From assembly GCA_011009095.1 (NCBI GenBank), contig VTPC01090883.1:186001-250000 (forward strand): a DNA stretch of 64,000 nucleotides. The letters run 5' to 3'. The notes beneath the pieces were generated by a model. That model searched no databases and had not been told where the DNA came from. It saw nothing but the letters and a program-made list of their open reading frames with translations. Source of the stretch: Ignelater luminosus (Eukaryota > Arthropoda > Insecta > Coleoptera > Elateridae). Positions 1 through 10,914 of the stretch are shown here, in pieces. The position numbers were made by a program, and so were the translations under genes. The stretch's first letter is position 1. The number at the start of each line of letters is the position of its first letter.

Positions 1-873
1 TTAACATAGGTGTTTAGATTTTGGATTTAGGTTTTAAAGCATTTTGAAGACTTTGTTATTTGATCTCTAAAAAGTAAAGAAACAGCATCTGGAGATCATG
101 GTCAGAGCCATTTGGGTTGATTCTAATATAGTAACGGTAATAACAAAGTAAAAGTTAGAAGATTTATTATGAAAACAGCTGACAATCTGTATAAATAGTA
201 CAGATTGTTAACTTTTTCTAATCTTTTCTGTCAAGGTGTCAACTTATTAATTATAAAAACAAAATGAAATGAAAGCAATCACATTAATAACAGAAGGTTA
301 ATGTACATATAAACTAATCTCGTTTACACTTATGAATAAATTTAAATACAGCATCCTCTAATTTCTCGCTTTATTTTTTCTTTTTCCTTTTATGTTGACA
401 AAAAGAATTAATTACATAACGTATAACTTTCCGATTATTATAAATGGAATTGTACCTATACCTCTACTATTGGCAATTAAAGCAAAGAAATAAATTACAA
501 GTAATAACAGAACGTCATGCTCTGTTAATCTACAAACGCTGACACTTATTATGTACTTATATACACACGTACAGTACGATTAGTGTCTTAATCTAGGAAA
601 TCCTAGCTCCTAACCTCTTTTTGAGCGCTAATTATTTTTCTGATTGATCTTTTAGTTCCGGCGAGGTGTTTCTATCATATACGTGTGTGTGGGCGGAGGT
701 GCAAGAAATTTATTAAGTTTGAGTTATTAAATGATTTTTCTTTTAAACAATGCATTTGTATCACTCAAACAATTTACAACTTCACATTTACTTTTTCTTT
801 AATAAGTCGAATGATAACAAATATTATAGAAGAAACAAATAAATCATTAGCTAATGCTCTTCTTTCTTTTCAG
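1..873 (+). other. Intronic sequence upstream of the Glut1 exon
   Basis: AT-rich sequence with no recognisable coding exon. It ends in a pyrimidine-rich tract and CAG acceptor at 871-873, so most or all of it should be intron of the sugar transporter gene. The open frame from 685 runs into the exon but has no transporter similarity before 874. I read it as intron read-through. Confidence 0.6.
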
Positions 874-1013
874 AGTGCGCTGGAAAACTATACATTTCTT
901 CCATTTAGTGTATTTCTTGCTATCTTCTGGATATTCACTTATAAAAAGGTACCAGAGACCAAAAATAAGACTTTCGAAGAAATCTTAGCAATTTTCCGAC
1001 ATGGCAACGGAAG
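874..1013 (+). CDS. Glut1: Glucose transporter (Glut1-like), last conserved exon, partial gene
   Basis: This exon encodes about 46 residues: the final membrane segment and the start of the cytoplasmic tail of a class-I facilitative sugar transporter (major facilitator superfamily, plasma membrane, hexose uptake). Visible features are a hydrophobic TM12 (FLPFSVFLAIFWIFTY), the family signature VPETK directly after it, a TFEEI helix and a tail ending FRHGNGR. The VPETK motif and FRHGNGR tail are what I recognise as insect GLUT1. The acceptor is tttcttttcag before 874. The donor is AG|GTAAGT at 1013/1014, and the exon ends in phase 2. The other eleven membrane segments must lie to the left of the window. 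Because the tail continues in other exons, this is the branch point for the alternative C-termini described below. Confidence 0.85.
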
Positions 1014-1517
1014 GTAAGTATTTTTACTTAATTATTGTCATCATCCCCGGCATAATTATGATGTAGTATGTGAATTTTTTCAATACGCAATGCTAAATTG
1101 CTTTATTTTACTGCAAAATATACTAAAAATATCCAGTAGATTCAAAATGAATGAATTTACGTTTTTTTAAAACTTAAAATTAGGTTGTGTAAATGTAAAT
1201 AGTCTACAGAGTTATCCAAAATGATTAAGGACAGTTTGAATTTCCCGCGAAACAAAAATATTTTGAAGACTGGTTGCACTTACGTCGTTGATTTAGACTT
1301 GTTTGACGTTGTCATGACAACACGTATGCCATTGGCTGGTTAATTGACAACTAGCAACACCGCCATTATTTTGCATTACTCAGTATATCAGCTTTATCTT
1401 CCAAACATTTATTAACAAAAACAACAAATCATGAACGTACAGAAATTTACTAAAATTACTTCTTTTCCTGCTACCTAACAGTTTAACTTTTCTTATTAAT
1501 AATACCTTGTTATTCAG
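1014..1517 (+). other. Glut1 intron, no other feature seen
   Basis: AT-rich intronic sequence between the TM12 exon and the candidate 30-nt cassette. No repeat family or other gene was recognised in it. Confidence 0.5.
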
Positions 1518-1547
1518 AACTAGTTTTCGGGATAGTCGACTGTATGG
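1518..1547 (+). CDS. Glut1: Candidate 30-nt cassette exon of Glut1
   Basis: A pyrimidine-rich tract and TTATTCAG acceptor precede 1518, and a strong GTGAGT donor follows 1547. The 30 nt are open in the phase left by the TM12 exon (phase 2 in, phase 2 out). They would insert TSFRDSRLYG into the cytoplasmic tail without changing downstream frame. What is seen: two good splice sites, correct phase and a length divisible by three. That it is used, or regulated, is inference. Very short exons with good sites also arise by chance, so confidence is moderate. Confidence 0.42.
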
Positions 1548-2747
1548 GTGAGTATTCGCATGAAATTGGTGTATCAGTGTTGCTTGTGCATGCTACCTCA
1601 CATAATCTATTATCATTACTCTTTTTAATTTTCTTGATATTAATCAGTTAAATGATTGCAAACAGTACATGATTTTTTAAAATAGAAAAATTTAAATTTG
1701 AGATTCTTCGACAATCATTTAACACATCTGCTTTCATAATAATACCTACAGATTGTTTATTTTTATCTCTTCAAACTGAATTGTATTTTTGGCAAACAAA
1801 TGTTGTAAATATCCATGTTCAATATTAACATCGTTGTTTAAATGCAATCACTTAAGTCAATAGTAATTATTTGGAAAAGTTATTGACATACTTATTAGTG
1901 TGTAAAATATTGAAATTCTGCATGCCAATTACTTTCTATAACTGTGTGTACACGTATTCGTTTTATTCTTCAAGTTTTTTATATCTATATTATCATTCTT
2001 CTTTTCAAATTGCATTTACCTTTAGTTTCTTTAATAAGTAAGGTTCAAATAACTATTTTGTCTGTTATGTAATATTTTTTCTGGATATTATTAAAGACGA
2101 TTCATTGTAATGTTAACATCCTTTGGATTACTTTTAACTTTATAATATTATCACAAAAAAATTTAATTCCAATTTGCTTGTGTAAATTTCAACAGATCTA
2201 ACCTCACTTTTAACTTTTCACTAAATCGAGCCTACAAACAAATATTTTAGAATGCATTATCATTTTAAAAAGATTAAAAATCAAAATTATCAGTTGATAC
2301 ACATTAAAATATTCACTCATTTCTAATTTTTCTAAATGATGGATGAACATAAAGGATTTTAATTTTTATTTTAGAGTTCCTCAAGGTGAATTTGTCATTG
2401 GCATTTGTGAACTCTAGTTTTTTTTTTTTAAATTAAATAAACAGTAATGTTCAGAAAAAAGCGTGAATAAACATATTCACAAACCGTTGTTATTCTAACC
2501 TTGCTTAGATTGTCTGTTCTTTTCTGATTTAAATTCATATATTATTACACAAATTAAAAATCAAGTAAAAACAAATTATTGAATTTAAGTCAGAAACTGT
2601 GCTCAAGCTCGCGTCTTCCGGGCCGGGTCCGGATCCCGGGATTTTCGCGCGAGCCTTCCGTTGTAGTGCATGTAATTTTTCACGTGATTTCTTCACCGTA
2701 CGGGGCAACCCCGAAAAAATTATCTCCCTCACTGTGAATAATTACTA

Positions 2748-2795
<48 letters not shown>

Positions 2796-3999
2796 GTATC
2801 ACTGTTATGTTTTTTTTCTTTATTTGTTTTGATAAACTTAAAATCAGCCAACTTCGACTTATTATTATTCATTCACATGTAGGTATATTTATAAATTTTG
2901 AGGTTATATTTTTTTAAAAGCTTATTTTTTAGTATAATATTATTATGTAACATTTCTTTAATATTATTAAATGCAAGTCTGCAACCTAATGATGATCGAA
3001 TTAACAAAAGCGTTTCAAAACTAGGTGACTTGAATAGAAATATGGATAATTCTTGTCTTGATTTTGAGGTTATTTGAATTGGTTAAGGCAGTGCAACAAC
3101 TTATAATTGTCTGTTAAGAGACTTATACAATCTTAAAATGGTAGTTAATGAAAAAAGATGTTAATATACATATCCTGCACCATCTAATAGCATGATTTGC
3201 ATTTTATGTTATTGTGGGTCGAGGGGTAGAATACTTTTCCTTTGTAATATTTGGATACAACGTGAGATTAATAAGTTGGAATACACGATAAAGAATTTTA
3301 GAAGTGATGAAAATCAATATTGATATTTATATTACATTTAACAATTCTTCAGATTTATAAACCTAATTTCTAGGTTGTTTTATAATTTCTTGCTATCTAG
3401 TGTACTGAGCTTTATAAAATTGATTAATATATCAATTACAGGTTAGCACATAAATAATTTCATACTTAATGATGGAAAAGTACATAAATAGAAGACAATA
3501 AACACTTAATGGTGCTATATATTTAACTCTCTTTACTCGCTCTTCTCTTTCTTCCTTTTTACTTAAGATTTCTTTATGTTAGTTATCTTTTTAGTTTCAT
3601 TTCTACTTTTATCCATTCTTATACCTTCTTCATTATCTCTTCTCAAATTCTCTTTTGTTGCAAACATGTGATAGATGTAATCATACGTAATAAAACTGTT
3701 AGAAAGAAAGAAAAAACACTATGGGCTTTTAGGAGAAAAAGAAAGAGAAGGTTTTCAGAATGCTTTTCTTCACTACCTTGGTCAGCGCGTCAGTTGCTAT
3801 TGGTTACAATTTCTTGATTTTTCTGTTTTGCGTGATCAATATACCATGAAGAATTGACCCTCTGGATTGCTAATTATCAGCTGTGCATGCATGCAACTTT
3901 GAATCATCAAAATAAAATCTAGGGACTTCCCCTACCTTAAGATACTCTACGAACCTGCAAATGTGGCACTTGCAGTCAACCCTACATCTTTTATTCAAT
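1548..3999. other. Glut1 intron with one small repeat remnant
   Basis: AT-rich, non-coding by inspection. The only structured part is the GC-rich segment and ATT microsatellite at about 2598-2797, listed separately. The rest shows no gene or mobile-element ends that I can support. Confidence 0.5.
2598..2797 (+). repeat. GC-rich retroposon-like remnant with (ATT)n tail
   Basis: A 120-bp island of CpG-rich sequence in very AT-rich surroundings is followed directly by about 50 bp of (TTA/ATT)n. A GC-rich 3' end followed by a simple-repeat tail is typical of non-LTR retrotransposon or SINE 3' ends. The 16-mer ACCGTACGGGGCAACC at 2695-2710 occurs again in inverse orientation at 7925-7940, so this is probably a repeated family. 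No reverse transcriptase frame is present. Confidence 0.4.
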
Positions 4000-4007
4000 C
4001 TCTTGAC
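4000..4007. repeat. Left target-site duplication CTCTTGAC
   Basis: Perfect copy of the octamer that follows the right end of the hAT-like element at 7023-7030. Confidence 0.85.
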
Positions 4008-4599
4008 TAGGGCTGTGCATAGTAATCGATTTATTGAAAAATAATCGACTGATCTAAAGTTCGATTATCATTTAGAAAAAAACCTTGATACGGAAAAATC
4101 AAAATGCTTTTAAGTACTTAAAATTTTATATTTGTTATTATTTTCCTACTCTTCTTATTATTATTTATGGACTACTGTGAAGAGTCCAAACTCCAGATGG
4201 GCTAAATAATTATGCCTACTGATAGATTTTTAAAAGTGAAATAAACAATAACGAACGCAAAGCGCCAATTAAAACATAAAAAGAACTTTTGGTCAGTTAC
4301 TGTAGTACTCGAGTAAAATTACGTTTCTGATTTCTGAAATTAGTTCGCATATTTTCCGAGGTTTGTCTGAACTTGGTCGGGCTGTGTTTCTAAATTGTCA
4401 ATGTGATAAATAGCGGGTGTTCATTTAATAGGAGAAAATCATCAACCAATAGATGGGGCTAAAACTAGTTTTTTAAATTTTCAATAGAGGTCGCGACGAT
4501 CGTGTTTTTCGCTTATATTGCGACTTTTTTTAGTTGGTACGTCTGCGAAGATTGGTAAACAATTACGAAAACTGATTTTGTTCTGTTTGAACTACTTTC

Positions 4600-5950
4600 A
4601 ATGTAAATTTTTAGTTTTCATGTTGTGGTGCGTCTATTCTGAGTTGACGGTACGCTTTCGGGCGTGTGACGACCAGGCGGGATTGTTCTGGAGCGGAGGG
4701 AACTCGACGGTTCTCCAAAACTGAGTCGTCAGGCCGAAGTACAGACTCAGGTTGGACAGGAAATCTATTCCCAAAATGACTTCGTGCCTTGGTTATTCGG
4801 ACGGCTTCCTGGTTTATAACGACGGCACTCATGAACTTGGGCGGTCGGCTGTAGTCTTTTAGTTCGTCTTCGTCTCTTACGAAGGTTGCAACGGTGTCTA
4901 CTAAAACCCTAAATTGGTATCCATTGATGCCAACATGAATTAATGGTGTAATCGGAGGTGTCAGTAGGGAGTGGACTCAGGCTTTCTGGTCGAGCCTCTT
5001 GGTTGCTGGCAGGTACAGAGGCAGGACGTAACACCTCTTTTCCTGCATCGGTTCCGGCATTCCGTTCGGAAATCTCCACTCTTACCGCATTTATAACAAA
5101 CAGCTGCTGGCTGCACTTTATGCCTGGTCGGCGTACCTGGCTGGGCATTTTTGATTGCGGGCGATTGATACGGGCTGGCTGGTTCTGGCCTATCTTGATT
5201 CGGTACCCTGGGCGACTGGTTCACTTTTGTTTTTAGCTCTCGGTGGAGCTCTTCGTAGTAATAGTCCGAAATATTGCCGTAATCACTATGACGAAGGTAC
5301 AGGCAGTACTCCGGTAACAAATTGCAGTGAAGCCAGAACAATTCTTGTCATGTCTTCAGAGTAGAGTCTGCATATCAACAATGCATTCCGTAGCCGATTT
5401 ATTTTCGCGTTGGATGCGCCGGCTGATTTCGGCTTCTAGGTTGATCGTGTAGTCGTAGAAGTTGTGAAAGTCCTGCAGAAAATCGTGCCTGGTTATTTAT
5501 ATATCAGTATAGTGCCGTTCCGGACATCAGTTCGGGTAGTAATACCAAAAGCTGGTCTTTCGGAATATTGTGACAGATACTTACCTCGCCTCGCCTTTCT
5601 ATGAAGGCGATTGGATACGTGATAGTGAAGTTAATCCTCTAGTCGCGGGACGAATTTACTTCCGGTACTGTCGGGTTAATATGGGAACGGCGTTTACAGC
5701 GGAATATAAGAGATTAGGTTGACTCGGAAACGAGAAGTGGGGATGGTGGGCAGTTAGTCCTACTGGCGAGTTGGGCGTGGATGCATTGATTATGCATGAT
5801 GGGAAGGGATTAACGGGGCTGGTTGGGGATCTCCGATATGACAGAGCGGTCCTTGCTCGGGCACTAAAATATGTGGCGCGCTTATTTTGTGTTACTCCTC
5901 CGCTTCGCTCTTGGTGCAGTCAGATGAGGGCTCACGGGTAGCTAGCTACG
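4600..5950 (-). pseudogene. Degenerate Ty3/gypsy-type gag-protease fragment
   Basis: Minus-strand frames between about 5341 and 4611 read as the C-terminal part of a retrotransposon Gag and the start of a protease. A zinc-knuckle-like motif lies at 5057-5098 (C-x2-C-x4-D-x4-C; the usual histidine is replaced). It is preceded by a Pro/Gln-rich stretch, as is common in gypsy Gag. Further on, a frame around 4894-4917 reads FRVLVDT, resembling the aspartic protease LxDTG core, but the glycine is missing. Frame changes and stops interrupt it. No reverse transcriptase follows inside the hAT element. It is a dead passenger; the exact clade is uncertain. Confidence 0.55.
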
Positions 5951-6150
5951 GTGGAGACGCGGTAATCCAGGGGTCGATTGGCTGAAACAATCTTACTGTA
6001 AAGTAAAACACTCAATGGTAAACAAACGGATCTATTAGGTACAAGCAGCAACTTCGTTACAATACCGACTTAAGTTTCAACTTGAAAGCAATAGTCACAG
6101 TATTAAATGAACATCTGGTACAAAAAATAAATAAAGCACTGACGTTATTA

Positions 6151-6789
6151 GAGGCCTGTACGGGCCGAGTTTTTGTATAGACTGAGCCTCAGTTTAAAAA
6201 TTTATCGGGTTTCTTTGGGTCTGCGTCCGGTAAATCGAGCCGTTTGGCCTTGTCGGGTCGTCCGGGCGACAGTTTAAAGATTTATCGAGCTTTTTTCGAG
6301 TCTACGTCCGGTAAATTGAGTCGTTCGACCCTGTCAGGTTGTCCGGGCCGCAGTTTAAAGATTTATCGAGCTTTTTCGGGTCTACGTCCGGTTAATCGAA
6401 CCGTTCGGCCCTGTCGGGCTTTTTGGGACTTTATTTTTGTGTTGATCCGAAGCTGACGATTTCCGTACTGACTCGCACGGACTATTTTCGTACTGAACCG
6501 CATCGGAGGATTGTCATACTGGCTCGGACAAAAGCGTGAAAGCGAACAAGCATTACTTTCATACTGAAACGAAGAAGAGCTTCGTATTGTGCCGTACGAC
6601 TGGTTTTCTTGATCGGGTTTTGCGCGGCTCGGGTGTAGGTCAGACCGGGTCTCAGTTTAGAAATTTATCAGGCTTTTTGCTCCTGTCGGATTGTCCGACC
6701 TTGGCAGGCTTGTTAGGGTCGGGTTGTTCAGGTCTCTCGGGCTTTTCGGATTGCGTCTCGACCTGGAAATTTTTGCTCGCGCAGGGCTC
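6151..6789 (-). mobile_element. TIR element with 9-bp minisatellite core, copy a
   Basis: A TA dinucleotide lies on each side (6149-6150 and 6790-6791). The left end GAGGCCTGTACGGGCC and the right end, whose complement is GAGCCCTGCGCGAGC, are imperfect inverted repeats. Between them is GC-rich sequence in which CGGGC/CGGAC-type blocks recur every 9-10 bp. The same ends recur at 14504, 15768, 16878, 27415 and 55023, which defines the family. TA flanks and short inverted ends suggest a non-autonomous cut-and-paste element (Tc1/mariner-like target preference is inference). This copy sits inside the hAT-like element. Confidence 0.6.
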
Positions 6790-7022
6790 TAACCGACGCA
6801 CGTTAAGTTTCTCACATCATAGGTTGCGCAGTCTTTTTTTTTTGACGGCACATTAGTGATTCCCATTTGGGTTGATGAAGCTTTTAATAGTTGATTATTT
6901 GGTAGGCAATTTAACGATTAATCAATTATTGTCTTATCATTTTGAGTAACCGATTTATCAATTATCCAATCGATAATTTTTTGTTGTAATCAATTATTGA
7001 AATTGGTAATCGCTCAGCCCTA

Positions 7023-7030
7023 CTCTTGAC
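7023..7030. repeat. Right target-site duplication CTCTTGAC
   Basis: Perfect copy of the octamer at 4000-4007. It marks the insertion boundary of the hAT-like element. Confidence 0.85.
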
Positions 7031-7905
7031 TGAATAGGATTTAACTTTAACACAACAGTAAAACCAAATTCTCTTTCATAGCTTCCGATTATCATGAGGC
7101 CCTTGCTGAATACCTGTCTTCAAACTATTTTCATTAGTTCCACATCGATGTTTGTTTGGTTTTCAAAAACATCACAAACAAGTTGTAACTGGTCTACAAA
7201 TCAGTTACAGCTCGTTTATCAAATACGGCTTTAATGTAGTTTTTCCCAAAGTCCGTATTTCCCACACAAAGAAGAACCTGACTGAAGAATCTGCACGGAA
7301 CACTCTTGCTTTATTCTTCTGTTTTCATTCTTTCTTCAAGACTTATTATGACTTAAATATTATGTTGTCTAAAAGGACGAGTAATTAGTTAAACCAATTC
7401 TCAATTTCAATCGAAGTCTTACAATGTATCTGACCTGTTCATTGTGAAGGCAGGCAATAATGTGTGATCATTTTATGGAAAGCCGATATTTTGAACTCGA
7501 GTGAAACTTACGATTTTAGATTAAATCTCAACCTTTGAAACGAATGGTCATACATTATTCTCTTTATTATTATTATTATCATCGGCAGATTTTGATCAAA
7601 ATTTACAACGGAGACGTTTAATTATTCTCATTAACTGTAGCGAACAACTTCAATTATTTTTTATTTAAAAAGTAGGTGCACCTCAAAACTAAATAAAACT
7701 AACTCTGATAATATCATCGAATGATTGTAGCCAAAACAACAAAAAAAAAGAAGAAAAGAAAGTCATTCACCAAAATAGTATATAATAATAATAAAACGAC
7801 CATCATGTAAATGTTAACAATTAAAAACTCAAAAACAACAAACTGTTAAATGGCCTTTTTTGATCTAATGATAAAATGATTTCTTTTAAACGCTCTTAAA
7901 GCCAA

Positions 7906-8140
7906 ATAGCTCCATGCTTCGGGCTGGTTGCCCCGTACGGTCTAGCTGCGTATTTTGCTGACCGTTGCTCCAAGACAGTCTTCGGGCCAGCCTTAACGCG
8001 TTGCGTTGTAACACCCTGTTTACCCTGGCCGTACCGCAGAAGCCGTGACGAGGGGCGGCCCTCGTTGGATCGGGCTCGAGCCCCCGCGCCGCTCAGCGCT
8101 CTTTCCTGGACCTGGCCGGATTCGCAGCCCTGACGGTGGG
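7906..8140 (-). repeat. GC-rich retroposon-like remnant, inverse of the 2.6-kb copy
   Basis: A 235-bp GC-rich, CpG-rich island bounded by AT-rich DNA. On the minus strand it contains ACCGTACGGGGCAACC (7925-7940), identical to 2695-2710 on the plus strand. No coding frame of a known family was recognised. It is most likely a truncated end of a dispersed retroposon. Confidence 0.4.
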
Positions 8141-8867
8141 TTTTTTCATTTCCTTTTAATATAATATTTTGTAATCATAATGATAAATAATAAAAGTGTA
8201 AAGATTTGTTGTTTATATTTTTGTATGTGTCAAGTTAGTTGTTGTTTTACTTTTATAATAAGAAACAAAAATAAAAGAAATGTACAAAAAATTTATTTTG
8301 TTTTGTTTTGATTTGGTTTGGTTTTCAAAGCACGGCCACTTTCAGCACCAACATACCAAAAGTTCACAGAGACGATGCCCCTCTTAAAACAGTTTTATTT
8401 GGCTATTTCATTTTTTTTTAAAATTAATTAATGATTTTGCAACTTCAGAATATTGATCGTATTGATAGTTTCATATTTGGACATTTTTCCTCCTTTTTTG
8501 GAAAGAATATGAAATAAGAACGACCTAGGATGTATGTAATCAAGATTTGGGGGCTTCTAGAAACCTCTACGATCTTAAAACCAGAATTTCTCGGTGATTT
8601 CTACAAAGAAAACAAAAATTAAATACCGAAAAGATTTTGTTCGAACAAACTGCCTTCAATTAAGTTACAGGTCTTGATCATAACGGCCATGGGTGTTTAA
8701 GATGAGCAATTTATTTGGGATTTTAACTAAAATATTAATTTATTTAATAAATTTATTGGTTGCAGACTTGTAAAAATTAGGTATCTATTATATATAAATA
8801 ATAACAAAATTAACACACTGCAACGTTTAGTTACACTTGAAGATTCTCAAGAGATGACACCAATTTG

Positions 8868-8887
8868 GCGCCCGACGGGGGACCGGT
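8868..8887 (+). other. Possible retroelement primer-binding-site remnant
   Basis: TTGGCGCCCGACGGGGGACC resembles the TGGCGCC-start tRNA primer-binding sites that lie just inside the 5' LTR of many LTR retroelements. I see neither an LTR boundary with TG...CA ends nor a downstream gag frame. This may be a fragment or coincidence. Confidence 0.25.
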
Positions 8888-9298
8888 GTAACCAGATGTT
8901 ACAGTATTATTATACATGCGGGCTTCTTACATTGTAGCAATTTAGTGCTAGTTCATGCTCTAATATTGCATAGTTTTTTTTCTGTTATGGAGACTAAATT
9001 AGGAATTTTTTATGTATCTTTCTTGAGATACGCTTTGGTATTATTATATAAAGCATGTGGATATGTGTATGGGCCTAACAAATGAGATTGTTGCAGTTTT
9101 TCTTTTTCTTTTGAAATTGACATTTTGAATTATCATTGGCTACATAATATAAATTTAGAAATTCAATGTTTGTTTTGCTAACTCTTAAAGTGTACATTTA
9201 TGAAGTTATTCAGCAAAACTTAACAGTGAATTTCCAAACTTTCTATTGTTTTGTTTATTTTCAATTTTGTTTTTTAATTTTTTTGTTCTTATCCATAG

Positions 9299-9383
9299 GG
9301 CTGTTAATGAGGCATCAGCACCAGTATCAACTGAGAAAATGCCCGAAATTGTCAACTTGACAACTGAAAAGACGAAAGTTTGA
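9299..9383 (+). CDS. Glut1: Alternative terminal exon of Glut1 (tail ending in TTEKTKV)
   Basis: A long T-rich tract and ATCCATAG acceptor at 9291-9298 precede an exon that begins with one base completing the phase-2 codon of the TM12 exon. It then reads 27 codons and a TGA at 9381-9383. The predicted tail is hydrophilic, begins AVNEASAPVSTEKMPEIV and ends TTEKTKV. A hydrophilic cytoplasmic tail after FRHGNGR fits a GLUT1 C-terminus, and the final S/T-x-V-like end could contact PDZ proteins (inference). An AATAAA at 9699-9704 could be the polyadenylation signal. The match in phase, the splice site and the stop make this the best-supported end of the gene in the window. Confidence 0.7.
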
Positions 9384-9698
9384 TTTTTCCTTTTAGTTTT
9401 TATTTTTTTATTGTATTATGTTTAGTTTTTTTTGATAAAATATATATATATAAATAGACCTATTCTTAAGTTTTTAAGAAACATTGTTTTTGTATACCTA
9501 TATGAGAATAATAATAACAATAATAAATAATGTTGGAAGTGGTTATGCGTTTGAAAAGTCATTTTTTTTAAGTTTAATTATTTGTGTTTACGAAAAAGCT
9601 TCAAACAAATGGATTGACGTTTAATTTTAATGAAATTGTTATCATATACAAGCTACCGCTCACAATTCTTGGTTGTCGTCTTCTATATTTCGGTAATC

Positions 9699-9704
9699 AA
9701 TAAA
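9699..9704 (+). promoter_or_regulatory. Candidate polyadenylation signal AATAAA
   Basis: Canonical hexamer about 315 bp after the TGA of the 9299-9383 terminal exon. Other AAT-rich runs at about 9519-9530 also contain AATAAA-like hexamers, so the choice is uncertain. Confidence 0.35.
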
Positions 9705-10822
9705 ACTGTTCTTCGTCAATATATATATTACTTTTTCTGTTTTACAAAATGAAAATTTACCCAATTTCATGGAGATAAGTATCTTTCTTTAATAACCAAC
9801 TTTAATCACTAATAAACAATTAATAGATTAAATCAGAGTCCAACTGTTTGAAGCTAATATACCTACATTAGTAAGTAACAGTACAATGTTAGATCTATGC
9901 ATTGCTGCACAGAAATCTCCTTTACGACACCTTTATTTTGCAATAGTAGTTATTTTGCTGTACTGAAAATGTCTTTTTCTAAATATAATTATTGCAAAGA
10001 GGAAAAGACTTGATCAGTGCAGCAATCGTTTGAGATTTACTAGTTCGACTGTTACTAAATTAGTTTTCTTTTATGATAAAATGAAAATTTTTAGTCATAT
10101 ACGATAAAAAAAGTTTCATAAGGATAGAATTTTAAGCTTTAAATTTTTTTTTATCGCATATGATGTACTTACGTTAGTATACATTCCAGAAATTGTTCGA
10201 AATAATTTGAAAAATAATAAGAAATAGCTTAAAGATAAACTAAGATAATATAAAAATAAATTTCTTCTTAAATGATAAGGCACTAAAAACCAATTATATT
10301 GTAAATTTCAGCAGATGAATTTGACAGCTCTTTAAAAAGGTTAATAAAGATAACCTCAATCTTTCTTTGACAACCATGTTGCCAATCCAAAGGCTGCTAA
10401 TTTCCCAAAATTATGATTTTAATACTTTTATTGTCAGCCAAAAAAAAAATATAAAAGTTTTTGAGTAATAGAAATAAATAATTTTGCTCTGAATATAGGA
10501 AAGTTGGGATTAAAAATTACATTCGCACATTTTAATGAAATTCCGCATAATGTGAAAGATTCCCCACTAATTGGCAACACTGTTGGCGACCCTTATGATG
10601 TCACAAGAAAAGAGGTTACGTTGATTTCTTTCTGTCACAATCAGCAAATAACCTAAAAAGTCTATTTCTTATTATTTTTTCATTTTGCCATGCAAAAACG
10701 TAACTTATCTTTCAAAACAAAAACCTATTATTGTAATCATTTTAATTTCTAGCACTTTTTATTAATTCTAAACAACTTTATAGATGATAAGAGTAATGTT
10801 GAAAGAGAGGCTTATGTTACAG
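9705..10822. other. No gene seen
   Basis: AT-rich intronic or 3'-flanking sequence. The decamer GGCAACACTG at 10573-10582 is one of four in the window. Nothing else is supported. Confidence 0.5.
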
Positions 10823-10914
10823 GAGTATGCTAAATTGTGTGAATGCGCTCGAGCATCTTCCTGGCACGGAGCAGTCTGTACTTGTTAGTGAAGAGAAAAC
10901 TCAACAAGATTCAT
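10823..10914 (+). CDS. Glut1: Alternative Glut1 tail exon (SMLNCVNALEHLPG...)
   Basis: The acceptor TTATGTTACAG ends at 10822 and the donor GTAAGT starts at 10915. The 92 nt are open in the phase set by the TM12 exon (phase 2 in, phase 1 out). They encode a hydrophilic stretch beginning SMLNCVNALEHLPG and ending VSEEKTQQDS. Its Ser/Thr/Glu-rich nature suits a cytoplasmic transporter tail. Spliced after GNGR it would replace the 9299 terminal exon in a longer isoform. I infer membership in Glut1 from strand, phase and composition, not from a transcript. Confidence 0.58.

Larger units (their letters stand above)
4008..7022. mobile_element. hAT-like non-autonomous DNA element, composite, with 8-bp TSD
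   Basis: The element starts TAGGGCTGTGC at 4008 and ends with the inverted counterpart at 7022 (complement TAGGGCTGAGC). It is flanked by perfect 8-bp direct repeats CTCTTGAC at 4000-4007 and 7023-7030. TAG-start short inverted ends plus an 8-bp target duplication are diagnostic of the hAT superfamily. AATCGATT/AATTATCGATT-rich subterminal sequence lies at both ends. No hAT transposase frame is visible. Instead the interior holds a degenerate gypsy gag-protease fragment (about 4600-5950, - strand) and a GC-rich minisatellite element (6151-6789). It is therefore non-autonomous or heavily replaced. The intact duplications suggest a fairly recent insertion of the whole 3,015-bp unit. Confidence 0.8.
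7031..9298. other. Glut1 intron, mostly featureless
   Basis: AT-rich sequence with no supported gene. It contains a GC-rich repeat remnant (7906-8140) and a sequence resembling a retroelement primer-binding site (8868-8887), both listed separately. Several poly-A/T runs and a TTTTG-type simple repeat near 8297-8325 are visible. Confidence 0.5.

Noticed and set aside
685..873. Possible 5' extension of the 874 exon with an ATG at 685
   Set aside because: The sequence has no transporter similarity, is separated by a good CAG acceptor at 873, and a transporter cannot start at TM12.
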